Below, one piece after another: positions 16,971 to 25,531 of a stretch of 64,000 nucleotides of DNA (positions are counted from its first letter, which is position 1; every line of letters begins with the position of its first letter). The notes under the pieces were generated by a model. The model was given only the letters and a program-made list of their open reading frames with translations. It was not told where the DNA came from and did not search any database. Origin of the DNA: Amorphoplanes friuliensis DSM 7358 (lineage in GTDB: Bacteria > Actinomycetota > Actinomycetes > Mycobacteriales > Micromonosporaceae); assembly GCF_000494755.1 (NCBI RefSeq), contig NC_022657.1:4502001-4566000 (forward strand). Direction: 5' to 3'. Both the position numbers and the translations under genes were made by a program.

Positions 16971-17827
16971 AGATCGCGCTGGATCCCTACATGCTGCGCA
17001 AGGTGCCGCTGCTCTCGCTGCCGCGCGTGGTGGCCGACCTGGGCTACCACCACATCGAGCTGTCCCCGCGCGACGACTTCCTGCCGTTCTTCCTGCACCC
17101 CCGGGCGTCGTCGGCCGACGTGGCGGCGTTCAAGGGGGCGCTGGCAGAGGCCGAGGTCTCCGTCGCGTCGGTCCTGCCCCTCTACAAGTGGTCGGGGCCG
17201 GACGAGGACGAACGCCAGGCGGCGGTCCGGTACTGGAAACGCGCCATCGAGATCACCGTGGACCTCGGCGTCGACGTGATGAACTCCGAGTTCAACGGCC
17301 GCCCCGAGGCCGCCCCGGCCAGTGAGGCGCAGTTCTGGCGTTCGATGGAGGAACTGCTCCCGATCTTCGAACGCGAAGGTGTCCGCCTGGTCCTCGAACC
17401 TCACCCGGACGACTTCGTCGAGGACGGCATCGCCGGGGTGAACCTGGTCAAGGCCATCAACTCACCCCTGGTCACGTTCCTCTACTGCGCGCCGCACACG
17501 TTCCACCAGGGCGGCGACCTCGCGGCGGTGATCCGCCACGCCGGCCCGCTGCTGACGCAGCTCCACCTGGCCGACTCGTTCGACCACCGCGGCTCGTCGG
17601 GGTTGCGCTACATCGTCAACCCGCCCGGCTCGACGGTACGGGTGCACCAACACCTCGACATCGGCCAGGGCGAGGTCGACTGGAACCTGTTCTTCCGCAC
17701 CCTGGCCGAGGTCGGCTTCGACGGCACCGCCACCGTCTGCGTCTTCGCCTGGGAGGAACGCGCCGAGGAGAGCTGCCGCTTCAACCTCGACCAGGTCAAC
17801 CAGTACGTGGCGAAGCACCTGATGTGA
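16967..17827 (+). CDS. Sugar phosphate isomerase/epimerase-like TIM barrel (IolH-like)
   Basis: The 286-residue TIM-barrel protein belongs to the AP-endonuclease-2/xylose-isomerase-like superfamily. Likely metal ligands lie in NSEFNGRPE, VLEPHPDDF, TQLHLADSFDHR and HLDIGQGEVDW. In actinobacterial and bacillar loci the comparable iolH gene ends the iol operon, but its reaction is not settled; inosose isomerisation is one suggestion. The ATG overlaps the iolG stop. The last 32 bases overlap the 3' end of the convergent gene. Confidence 0.82.
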   Translation: MKIALDPYMLRKVPLLSLPRVVADLGYHHIELSPRDDFLPFFLHPRASSADVAAFKGALAEAEVSVASVLPLYKWSGPDEDERQAAVRYWKRAIEITVDLGVDVMNSEFNGRPEAAPASEAQFWRSMEELLPIFEREGVRLVLEPHPDDFVEDGIAGVNLVKAINSPLVTFLYCAPHTFHQGGDLAAVIRHAGPLLTQLHLADSFDHRGSSGLRYIVNPPGSTVRVHQHLDIGQGEVDWNLFFRTLAEVGFDGTATVCVFAWEERAEESCRFNLDQVNQYVAKHLM

Positions 17828-18581
17828 ACGCCTCCCGGAAGCGCTCGAGGGCTGCCCCGGAATCCCCGGACGCCCAGCCCTCGAGCGAGACCACCCCGTC
17901 GTAGCCCTCCAGAGCGCGGGCCACGTTCCGGTAGTTGATCTCGCCGGTGCCGGGCTCGCAGCGCCCCGGCACATCGGCGACCTGGATCTCACCGATGAGC
18001 GGCAGCGCCGCCCGGACCAGCGCGATCAGATTCCCCTCACCGATCTGGGCGTGGTAGAGGTCGAGGTTCATCCGCAGATGAGGGCTCCCGACGGCGGCCA
18101 CGAGCGTCATCGTGTCCGCCGCCCGGGCGAACGGTGTGCCCGGATGGTCGACGGCCGTGTTGAGGTTTTCCAAGGTGAACACCCGGCCGGCGCGTTCGCC
18201 CAGCCCGGCGATCCGCGTCAGCGTGCGGGCGGCGGTCAGCCACATCGCCGGTGTGGGTGTCGCGCACGGCACCACCGGCAGCCCCGACCCGTCGAGACCG
18301 GTCCCGTGAAGATTGAGACGGGGACAGTCGAGGCGGTCCGCAACCTCGAGGGCGAGCTCGGCGGTGCGCACGAGCTCGTCGGCGCCGTCGCTGTCGGCCA
18401 GGGTGCCGGTCACATATCCGGTCATCGAGGAGAACGTCGCGCCCGTGCTTCGCAGCGCGGTGATGTCCTTCCGGGTCCAGTCCCAGATCTCCACCTCGAA
18501 ACCGAGGTCCGCGATCCGGCGCACCCGCTCCTCGAACGGCAGGTCGAGAAAGACCATCTCGGCGCACACGGCCAGTCTCAT
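17796..18581 (-). CDS. Hydroxypyruvate isomerase-like TIM-barrel protein
   Basis: This 261-residue protein (ATG at 18581) has the fold and key residues of the Hyi/sugar-epimerase family: FEVEIWDW, LNLHGTGLD, TLENLN (the first metal glutamate), MNLDLYHAQIG, IQVADVPGRCEPGTGEINY and a final VSLEGWASG. The real substrate could be hydroxypyruvate or a keto-sugar or keto-cyclitol. It overlaps the Gfo/Idh gene upstream by four bases, so the pair works together under the LacI regulator whose operators lie beyond that gene. Its 3' end runs 32 bases into the convergent IolH-like gene. Confidence 0.85.
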   Translation of the reverse strand: MRLAVCAEMVFLDLPFEERVRRIADLGFEVEIWDWTRKDITALRSTGATFSSMTGYVTGTLADSDGADELVRTAELALEVADRLDCPRLNLHGTGLDGSGLPVVPCATPTPAMWLTAARTLTRIAGLGERAGRVFTLENLNTAVDHPGTPFARAADTMTLVAAVGSPHLRMNLDLYHAQIGEGNLIALVRAALPLIGEIQVADVPGRCEPGTGEINYRNVARALEGYDGVVSLEGWASGDSGAALERFREAFTSGASPRTG

Positions 18582-19561
18582 GAGGTCGCCACCGGTACTC
18601 CGGCGCGGACCGACGCGGCGGCACACAGGGCGATCGTCAGGGCCGCACGAGCATCCTCGCCCGTGACGTCGGCCGGGCCGCCGGTGGTGACCGCGTCGAC
18701 GAAGGCGGCCAGCTCCGCGGTGTAGGCGTCGGCGAAGAGCTCCTGGTCGCTGCGTACCGTGTCGGCGGTCTGACCGCTCGCCCCCAGGAACGACATCGAG
18801 GTGCGTCGCCCGTCCCCGAGCAGGGCCAGGCCGCCCGAGCCGAGCACCTCCCCCCGCACGTCGTAGCCGTAGGAGGCCTCGAAACAAGCCTCGGCCACCC
18901 CGATCGCGCCGTTGTCGAACCGGACCGTGACCACCGCCGTGTCGAGCAGCCCACGGTCCCGCCAGTCCGGTTCGACGAGCGCGTCGGCGGTCGCATGCAC
19001 CTCGACGGCCTCGGCGCCGGGGTTGAGGAACCGCAGCGTGTCGAAGTCGTGGATGAGTGTCTCCAGGAAGATCGTGTCCGGGGCGACCCGCGCCGGATCA
19101 AAACCGCCCGGATCCCGGGTGAGCGACCGCAGCAGCCGCGGGGTGCCGAGCCGGCCGTCGTCGAGAAGCCCGCGGGCGGCCTGCCAGGCGGGGGCGTACC
19201 GGCGGTTGAAGCCCACCTGGAGGACCACACCCGCATGGTGGGCGGCGTCGATCGCACGGTCCGCGTCGGCGAGGGTCAGCGCCATCGGCTTCTCGCAGAA
19301 GACATGCTTGCCCGCCTCGGCGGCCGCGACCACGAGCCCGGCGTGGAACCGAGCCGGCGACGCGATGACCACCGCATCAACGTCGGAATCGGCGAAGACC
19401 TGCGCCGCGTCCGCACAGACGCGGACCCCTGGACGGTCTGCCGGTGACAGAACCGGGTCGGCAATCGCCACCAGCTCGGCGCCGGGCAGCCGCCGATCGA
19501 CCGTCTCCCCGTGGAACGCACCCATCCGTCCGGACCCGATCAGCGCCACCCTGACCACCAT
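18578..19561 (-). CDS. Gfo/Idh/MocA-family oxidoreductase
   Basis: The 327-residue NAD(P)-dependent dehydrogenase has the N-terminal VALIGSGRMGAFHGETV and the EKP motif (FCEKPMALT) with the catalytic lysine. The HDFDTLRF helix replaces the HEIDMVRW of IolG. It is a paralogue of the iolG product and probably oxidises another inositol isomer or a sugar. Transcribed with the Hyi-like gene, it is divergent from a LacI regulator, with two copies of a CTAGAACGTTCTAG palindrome in the 96-base gap. An alternative GTG start is one codon downstream. Confidence 0.88.
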   Translation of the reverse strand: MVVRVALIGSGRMGAFHGETVDRRLPGAELVAIADPVLSPADRPGVRVCADAAQVFADSDVDAVVIASPARFHAGLVVAAAEAGKHVFCEKPMALTLADADRAIDAAHHAGVVLQVGFNRRYAPAWQAARGLLDDGRLGTPRLLRSLTRDPGGFDPARVAPDTIFLETLIHDFDTLRFLNPGAEAVEVHATADALVEPDWRDRGLLDTAVVTVRFDNGAIGVAEACFEASYGYDVRGEVLGSGGLALLGDGRRTSMSFLGASGQTADTVRSDQELFADAYTAELAAFVDAVTTGGPADVTGEDARAALTIALCAAASVRAGVPVATS

Positions 19562-19577
19562 GGAGGACCACCCTCTA

Positions 19578-19591
19578 CTAGAACGTTCTAG
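19578..19591. promoter_or_regulatory. LacI operator copy 1
   Basis: CTAGAACGTTCTAG is a perfect 14-bp palindrome with the central CG step expected of LacI/GalR sites. It lies 17 bases before the dehydrogenase start. Confidence 0.8.
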
Positions 19592-19631
19592 AAGCGTGCG
19601 CCCCGGCCCGCGGCCGCGTCAAGGCCAATCT

Positions 19632-19645
19632 CTAGAACGTTCTAG
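19632..19645. promoter_or_regulatory. LacI operator copy 2
   Basis: This is an identical palindrome, 12 bases before the LacI ATG. Flanks (TCTAG...CTAGT) mirror those of copy 1. Centre-to-centre distance is 54 bp, close to five helical turns, so both dimers would sit on the same face of the DNA. Confidence 0.8.
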
Positions 19646-19657
19646 TAAGCTGCTGCC

Positions 19658-20647
19658 ATGCCCGGTGACCGCCGCACCACCCTCGCTGACGTCGCCGCCG
19701 CAGCCGGAGTTTCCACGGCACTGGTCTCGATCGTCATGCGCGACGCAGCCGGCGCGAGCGAAGCCACCCGGCGCCGCGTGCTCGAAGTCGCCGAGCGCCT
19801 CGGCTACCACCCCGACAGCCGCGCCCGCCTCCTCCGCAGCGGCCGCACCCGCCTCCTCGGCGTCGTCTTCGGCGTCCAACACACCTTCCACGGCGACCTG
19901 GTCACGGGCCTGTACGCAGCAGCCGAGCAGCATGGTTACGAGCTCGCGCTGAGCGCGGTGGCGCCGGGTCGCGACGAGCGGAAGGCCATCGCCGGTCTGC
20001 TCCAGGACCGCTGCGAAGCGCTCATCCTGCTGGGCCCACAATCCCCGGCCGCCACATTGGCCGAATTGGCCGCCCGGATGCCGGTGCTCGTGGTGGCGCG
20101 GGGCGTGCGGCATCCTGCGGTAGACGTGGTCCGCACGGCTGACGCCGAAGGCCTGCACCAGGCCGTCGACCACCTCGCCTCCCTGGGCCACCACCGGATC
20201 GCCCACATCGACGGCAGCCGCGCACCGGGCGCAACATCACGCCGACGCGGCTACACGCAGGCCATGGCCGGTGTCGGGGAGCCACGAATCATCCCGGGCG
20301 GCCTCACGGAGGAGGACGGCGCACGGGCGGCGGAGTCCCTGCTGACGGACCTGCCAACAGCGGTCACTGTGTTCAACGACCGTTGCGCCACCGGTGTCCT
20401 GGACGTGGTGCGCCGCGCGGGTCTTGCGGTGCCGGGTGATTTGAGCGTCGTCGGCTATGACAACAGTCGGCTGGCCCGGCTTGCCCACGTCGCGCTGACC
20501 ACGGTCGCCCAGGACGTCGATGCCCTGACAACGCAGGCAGTCCAGCGCGCGATCGAACGCATCGACGGCGCCCGCCCAACCCCCCGAGAAATCGTCATCC
20601 CACCCCACCTGATCATCCGAGCCACCACCGGCCCACCTTCGCGTTGA
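19658..20647 (+). CDS. LacI-family regulator of the Gfo/Hyi pair
   Basis: This 329-residue repressor has the LacI helix-turn-helix at residues 8-28 (TLADVAAAAGVSTALVSIVMR) and hinge LLRSGRTRLLGVVFG. The periplasmic-binding-like effector domain contains FNDRCATGVLDVVRRAGLAVPGD and SVVGYDNS. It diverges from the dehydrogenase/isomerase pair, and the two identical palindromes between them are its likely sites, giving control of both itself and the pair. It is closely similar to the second LacI protein at 25.5-26.5 kb, suggesting a duplicated module with changed DNA specificity. Confidence 0.9.
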   Translation: MPGDRRTTLADVAAAAGVSTALVSIVMRDAAGASEATRRRVLEVAERLGYHPDSRARLLRSGRTRLLGVVFGVQHTFHGDLVTGLYAAAEQHGYELALSAVAPGRDERKAIAGLLQDRCEALILLGPQSPAATLAELAARMPVLVVARGVRHPAVDVVRTADAEGLHQAVDHLASLGHHRIAHIDGSRAPGATSRRRGYTQAMAGVGEPRIIPGGLTEEDGARAAESLLTDLPTAVTVFNDRCATGVLDVVRRAGLAVPGDLSVVGYDNSRLARLAHVALTTVAQDVDALTTQAVQRAIERIDGARPTPREIVIPPHLIIRATTGPPSR

Positions 20648-21196
20648 TCGCCCTCACCGGCGCCCGCCTATCGGCTGCTCACCCGGCCCTGCTGCCCGTC
20701 CTCCGGCCGATCGTCTGCGCCACAGCTGACCGTCCTCCGGCTGATCGTTTGGGCCGCGGCCGGCCCGCCGACTGGCGCTCGCCCGGGCCGCTATCGGCGC
20801 GTTCAATGGCTCATCGGCCGCGGCGCCGCCAGTGGCCTACCCGCAGTCGTTCATCCGCGCCGCCGCCGGCCTGCCCACCGGCTGATTGTTCGCTCCACCA
20901 CCCGTCGCGCCTACCGGCTGAGCTTCGCGCCTGAGGGCTCGCCGGCTTACTGTCGGCGCGGCCATCGGCCCGGCCCGCTGCCGGTTGATCGTCCGGCCGC
21001 CACCAGCTCGCGTGCCGACTGGTCGTCCGCACCGTCATTGGCCTTCCTGCCGGCTGAATATTCGCGCTAGCGTCCGCCGACTCGTTGGTAGACCGGGCGT
21101 TCATCAGGTCGGTCTGCCTGCCGTCGAGCATTCCCGCTGCCGGTGGCTGACGTGTGGTCACGCTTGCTGATTTCGTCGAGCGACGGTCCCGGCGGT
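20648..21196. repeat. Gene-free stretch made of a degenerate ~34-bp repeat
   Basis: No credible gene lies here. The word CCGGCTGATCGT recurs in degenerate form at 20703, 20737, 20768, 20878, 20914, 20942, 20981, 21015, 21050 and 21077, mostly 27-39 bp apart. It is often preceded by GCCTGC or CCGTC. The block looks like an old, decayed tandem repeat between the LacI gene and the OmpA-like lipoprotein gene. Confidence 0.6.
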
Positions 21197-22726
21197 TCAG
21201 CTGATCGGGATGTCGGTGATGCGGAGCCGATCGGCCACGTCGATCGTGATCACCTTCTCTCCGGCCGGCGGAGCTGGGAACCACAGTGACAGCAGCCGCT
21301 CGCTGCCCGGTGGGATTGCCTGGTTGAGGAGGCGGTCGCACAGGCAGCGGTGATCGCCCGGCTCGAGCTCGTAATCCAGCCCGTACGACGCGGTGTCACC
21401 CTGCAGGAGCCGGACACCCGCAGCCCCGTAGCGGGCGAACGGGTCGAACTCGCTGCGTACCGTGAACACGCCCTGCCCGAGGAAGTCGAGAATGGTCGCC
21501 TTGCCCTCCCCAGTGTTACGCGCCGTGAGGTTCACGAGCAGGAACGGTCCGCGCACCGTGGCGGCTCCGGGCACGAACCGGATCGTCCCCCGGTTCAACG
21601 GCAGCGAGACCTCGACCCCGTCGGGCGCCTTGCCCTCTTCACCCTTGGTCTTCGGCAGTGGCGCCGTGCTCCCCGCGCCCGTGTTGTTGCGCCGCTCCTT
21701 GAAGGTGATCGTCACCCGCCGGTTCAGAGCCCGGTTCGCGTCCGAGTCGTTCGGCACGGTGGGCTGGCTTTCCCCTTTGGCCGCAACGGTCTTCGGCCAT
21801 TGCCCGTCGGGTAACTGCGTGGTGAGTGCCTCGCTGACCACCCGCGCCCGCTGCTCGCTCAGGGTCTGGTTGTGGGCCGTGGTGCCGGTGCTGTCGGTAT
21901 GCCCGGTAACGGTCAACGGCCCAGGCCCCGCAGCCTTCAGATCGGCCACCGCAGCACCGATCGTCTTCGAGGCCCGGGACGTGAGCTTGGCACTGTCGAG
22001 CCGGAACAGAACGTCGGTGTCCAGGCTGATATCCACCTGATCAGCCCCGCGCCGGGTCCTCACCCCCACGCCCACCCGCTCCGTGTACGCCTCCAGCCCC
22101 GCCCCGTAAGAAGCGGCGACATCGCTGAGATCAAGCGCCTTCTGCACCCGCCCCGCAGCGTTGACCCCGGTCGGCGGCTCGGGCACCGCACCGTCGAGGA
22201 TGGGCACGTCGGTGAACACCCCGGCATGAGGCAACATCACGGACACCCGCTGGAGACCGGCCGGCAGCCCGCCGAACGCCGCCTGCAACGGTCGTGTCTC
22301 CCCGGCCTCGACCCGCAACAGCCCGGTGCAGACACACCCGTCATCGGCAGTGTTCCGCGAGACCAGGTAGACCCTGCGCCCCGCCTCGTCGATCAGCCGC
22401 GCCGCATCGAACGACGTGGACAGAATCGAGGAGAAGTGCCGGCTGACCACGGCTGCTCCACCGTTGCCGGCCTGCTCGAGCGTGGTCTGCACGGTAAGCA
22501 CCACCGTGCCGCCCGATCTGATCAGCGGCCCGACGCTCATCCGAAGCCGGTCTCCACCGGCATCCACGACCCGCGTCTGCACCGGGCCGTCCGCTGCCGA
22601 CTGACTGGGCGCGGCGGAAGTGCTGGCTGGAGGTCCGTCAGGGGCAGCTTCGCCGTCATCGTCGGTACACCCCGCTGCGCCCATGAGCAGCGCAGCAACG
22701 ACGGTCCCCGCAAGCACTCGCCGCAC
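21197..22726 (-). CDS. OmpA-domain lipoprotein
   Basis: This 509-residue exported lipoprotein has a signal peptide with lipobox MGAAGC (Cys20). After an Ala/Ser/Pro linker come an N-terminal beta-rich region with a CVCTG cysteine pair and an OmpA-C-like peptidoglycan-binding domain (about residues 225-345; LTVTGHTDSTGTTAHN, LSEQRARVVSEAL, ALNRRVTI). The C-terminal beta domain has another close cysteine pair (CLCDRLL). The OmpA part should bind meso-diaminopimelate in the wall, so the protein may tether membrane to peptidoglycan. GTG 22726 follows GGGAGG. No operon partner is seen. Confidence 0.85.
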   Translation of the reverse strand: MRRVLAGTVVAALLMGAAGCTDDDGEAAPDGPPASTSAAPSQSAADGPVQTRVVDAGGDRLRMSVGPLIRSGGTVVLTVQTTLEQAGNGGAAVVSRHFSSILSTSFDAARLIDEAGRRVYLVSRNTADDGCVCTGLLRVEAGETRPLQAAFGGLPAGLQRVSVMLPHAGVFTDVPILDGAVPEPPTGVNAAGRVQKALDLSDVAASYGAGLEAYTERVGVGVRTRRGADQVDISLDTDVLFRLDSAKLTSRASKTIGAAVADLKAAGPGPLTVTGHTDSTGTTAHNQTLSEQRARVVSEALTTQLPDGQWPKTVAAKGESQPTVPNDSDANRALNRRVTITFKERRNNTGAGSTAPLPKTKGEEGKAPDGVEVSLPLNRGTIRFVPGAATVRGPFLLVNLTARNTGEGKATILDFLGQGVFTVRSEFDPFARYGAAGVRLLQGDTASYGLDYELEPGDHRCLCDRLLNQAIPPGSERLLSLWFPAPPAGEKVITIDVADRLRITDIPIS

Positions 22727-23195
22727 GTAGCCTCCCGATAGCCGTCCGCAACTTCGGCCCAGCTTAAAGGGCCCCCGCTCTCCCGCTTCCGCAAGCGAGC
22801 ACCCAGCAACTCCCCGCTAGAGCAATGAGGTGCCGGACGCTGAACGCCGTTATGAGCACGCAGTGGAAGATCGCGTGTTGTCAATGTCCGTGTGGACTGA
22901 GCCAACTTCAGGGGGTTCCGGCGGGTGGTGAGGGGAGCCGCCGCCGCCGGCTTCGTTGCCGACGGCGGCGACCCGGTTCAGGGCAGCGTCTCGGGGAGGT
23001 CCGAGGCTGCTGCGGTCTTGAGGCCGTCGTGGGTCGTCGCCGGGATACCGCGTCGGGCGCGTCCGCTGCGAGGAGGGACTCGCCGGTCGCGGAACCGGCT
23101 GCGAGGTTTGCCGAGGCGGCAAGGAACCTCGTCACGGCCCGCGACGGCAATGTCGACCGTTCGCGTGGGCGGACCCCATCGGATGGTGGTCATGG
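22727..23195. other. Intergenic stretch with no recognised gene
   Basis: About 470 bases lie between the OmpA-like gene start and the stop of the next leftward gene. The part next to 22727 should hold the lipoprotein promoter. The rest is GC-rich with small self-complementary patches (GCCGCCGCCG near 22940). Open frames here lack ribosome sites. Confidence 0.5.
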
Positions 23196-24200
23196 TCAGA
23201 TCCCGGCCCGGGCGCCGGCGGCGAGGAGGTTGTCGGCGGCCAGGCGGAGGCCCTCGACCTGGTCGAACTCCTGGTCCTCGTGCTCGATGTTCACGGCCAT
23301 GTCCGGATCGACGGCGTGGAGCGCCTGCAGGAACGGCACCCAGAAGTCCTTGACGCTGTGGCCGCGGCCGACGGCCACGAACTCCCAGGCGGCGTTTTTC
23401 GGCCACTGGTTCAGGGTGTTCTTTCCGCCGATGTTCAACGGGTCGGCATCCGCCGCGGTCCGGGTGAAGCGGTCGTCCAGGACACCGTAGAGCTTGACGT
23501 GGTCGGGGTTGATCCGGGTGTCCTTGGCGGCGGCGTGGAAGACGAGGCCGCCGAGGTGTTCGACGCAGGCGACCGGGTCCATGCCTTGCCAGAAGAGGTG
23601 GCTGGGATCGAGCTCGGCGCCGACGTGGCTGGCGTTGGTCTGCTCGACGAGCCGCTGGAGCGTCGGCGGGTTGAAGACGAGGTTCTGCGGGTGCATCTCG
23701 ATGCAGATCTTGACGTCGGCGGCGGCCGCGCGGGCATCGACGTCCTTCCAGAACGGCACCGCCACCTGCTGCCACTGGTAGTCGAGGACGTCGAGATATT
23801 GGCTGTCCCACGGGTTCACCACCCAGTTGCCGACCGTGCCGCCGGGCTCACCGGCGGGCAGGCCCGACATCGCCACGATGCGTTTCACGCCGAGTGCGGC
23901 TGCCACGTCGATGGCGCGGTGCAGGTCCGCGGCGTGCTTCGGACCGACCTCGGGGTCGGGGTTGAGCGGGTTGCCGTTGACGTTCAGACCGGTCAGCGTG
24001 ATGCCGGCCTGAGCGAAACGGCCGAGGTAGTCCTCACGGGCGCCGGCGCTGGCGAGGAGGTCGTCGATCGGCAGGTGGGGTGCGGGGATGAAGCCACCGG
24101 CGTTGATCTCGGCGCTCGTCAGACCGAGCTCGCCGAGGATCTTGAGGGTTTCGTCCAGGGAGCGGTCGTGCAGGCAGGCGGTGTAGGCACCGAGCTTCAT
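23196..24200 (-). CDS. Sugar phosphate isomerase/epimerase-like TIM barrel
   Basis: The 334-residue protein is a xylose-isomerase-like barrel. Candidate metal ligands are in CIEMHPQN, GAELDPSHLFWQG, VFHAAAKDTRI and VNIEHEDQEF, all well kept, so the site should be active. It resembles enzymes that isomerise or dehydrate keto-sugars or keto-inositols. It is downstream of a Gfo/Idh dehydrogenase (19-base gap), and the pair lies under a LacI-type operator. The substrate is unknown; the combination is the same as in the 17.8-19.6 kb module. Confidence 0.86.
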   Translation of the reverse strand: MKLGAYTACLHDRSLDETLKILGELGLTSAEINAGGFIPAPHLPIDDLLASAGAREDYLGRFAQAGITLTGLNVNGNPLNPDPEVGPKHAADLHRAIDVAAALGVKRIVAMSGLPAGEPGGTVGNWVVNPWDSQYLDVLDYQWQQVAVPFWKDVDARAAAADVKICIEMHPQNLVFNPPTLQRLVEQTNASHVGAELDPSHLFWQGMDPVACVEHLGGLVFHAAAKDTRINPDHVKLYGVLDDRFTRTAADADPLNIGGKNTLNQWPKNAAWEFVAVGRGHSVKDFWVPFLQALHAVDPDMAVNIEHEDQEFDQVEGLRLAADNLLAAGARAGI

Positions 24201-24219
24201 GAGTGGCGGCCTTTCCGGC

Positions 24220-25386
24220 TCAGAGGTGGACGGGCTTGTCGGTGGCCGACACGACCGCGTCGAGCACGCGCAGGTTGTGCAGCCCGTGCGCCAGGTCGGG
24301 GCACGGCGGGAGCTGCTCGACCCCGGCGATCTGGTCGAGGAAGGAGCGGGCCTGGAACACGAAGAAGTCGTTCTGCCCGTGGCCCACGGTGGGGAAGTCC
24401 ATGGGCAGGCCCCGCGAGATGTACGGATGCCACGGCCCGATGAACACCTGCCGCGCCCCGTTTACCTCCTGCGCGGGCGTCCCGTCGATGACGCTGAACT
24501 CGGCCGGCCGCGTCAGGTCGAACGAAGCGGTCCCGTTCTCGCAGAACAGGTCGAGCTTCAACGAGTTGGCGTGCCCGTACGCCACCCGTGACAACGAGAA
24601 CGTGCCGAGCGCACCTCCGGCGTACGAGGTGGTGAAGGTGCAGATGTCCTCGTTGTCGACCGGGACCAGATCGTCACTGAGCTCGACCCCGCCGGAGTGC
24701 CCGACGGCGACCCCGAGCGGCTTGCGCCGGGAGGTGATCAGCGTGCTCATCGAGGTGCCGTGCACGCCGGTGGTGGGGCCGCAGAAGAACTCGGCCAGGT
24801 CGACCAGGTGGCTGCCGATGTCGGCGAGCACACCCGACCCCGGGCCGCCGAGGTAACGCCAGCTCATCGGGCGCTGCGGATCGAAGCCGTAATCGGTCCA
24901 GTAGTTGCCGACGATGTGCCGCACCCTCCCGAGCCCGCCGTGCAACACCTGCTCGCGGATGGCGTTGATCGCGGGGGAGCGGCGGAAGGTGAAGCCCACG
25001 GCAGCGACGCGGTCGGTGGCCGCTGCGGCGTCGACCATCGCCTGGGCGTCGCCGATGCTCGGAGCGAGGGGCTTTTCGCAGAGGACGTGCTTGCCCGCGG
25101 CGAGCGCCGCCTCGACGATCTCGCGGTGCAGGTTGTTGGCCACGGCGACGCTGACCGCGTCGATGTCGGGGGCGTCGACGACGGCTCGCCAGTCGGTCGC
25201 GGTGCGGGAGAAGCCGTAGCGACGGGCGGCGTCGGTGGCGAACGGCTCGTGGACGTCGGCGATGGCCACCAGGCGGGGCGACGGGCCGGTCCCGAAGACC
25301 GTGGACGCGTTGCGGTAGGCGTTGGCGTGCGCGCGGCCGACCATGCCGGCGCCGATGACGGCCACACCGAGGGAGCGATCTGCCAT
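24220..25386 (-). CDS. Gfo/Idh/MocA-family oxidoreductase
   Basis: The 388-residue dehydrogenase has VAVIGAGMVGRAHANAY, the EKP motif (LCEKPLAPS) and a DIGSHLVDLAEF helix that holds the catalytic histidine. It also has the long C-terminal beta-sheet half of the family (HGQNDFFVFQARSFLDQIAG). The longer chain compared with iolG and the GSHLVD motif place it among glucose-6-phosphate- or glycoside-type members. It heads the leftward pair and is divergent from a LacI gene, with the palindrome TTAAAGCGCTTTAA between them. Confidence 0.88.
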   Translation of the reverse strand: MADRSLGVAVIGAGMVGRAHANAYRNASTVFGTGPSPRLVAIADVHEPFATDAARRYGFSRTATDWRAVVDAPDIDAVSVAVANNLHREIVEAALAAGKHVLCEKPLAPSIGDAQAMVDAAAATDRVAAVGFTFRRSPAINAIREQVLHGGLGRVRHIVGNYWTDYGFDPQRPMSWRYLGGPGSGVLADIGSHLVDLAEFFCGPTTGVHGTSMSTLITSRRKPLGVAVGHSGGVELSDDLVPVDNEDICTFTTSYAGGALGTFSLSRVAYGHANSLKLDLFCENGTASFDLTRPAEFSVIDGTPAQEVNGARQVFIGPWHPYISRGLPMDFPTVGHGQNDFFVFQARSFLDQIAGVEQLPPCPDLAHGLHNLRVLDAVVSATDKPVHL

Positions 25387-25458
25387 GGGAGGGACCTCCG
25401 GCTGAAGGGTGTCGGACCGAGGATGTCGAGCGGGAGCAGGAGGAGCGGGTCCGCGCTT

Positions 25459-25472
25459 TTAAAGCGCTTTAA
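25459..25472. promoter_or_regulatory. LacI operator
   Basis: TTAAAGCGCTTTAA is a perfect 14-bp palindrome with a central CG. It lies 73 bases before the dehydrogenase start and 60 bases before the LacI start, a good position to control both promoters. Confidence 0.8.
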
Positions 25473-25531
25473 CTGCGAGTACTATCCAAGTCGATCTCGT
25501 TGTGTGTCAAGGGTTACCGGAGGTTTCCGTA

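Noticed and set aside
22825..23490. Plus-strand frame after the OmpA-like gene
   Set aside because: It overlaps a clear TIM-barrel gene on the other strand and shows no motif.
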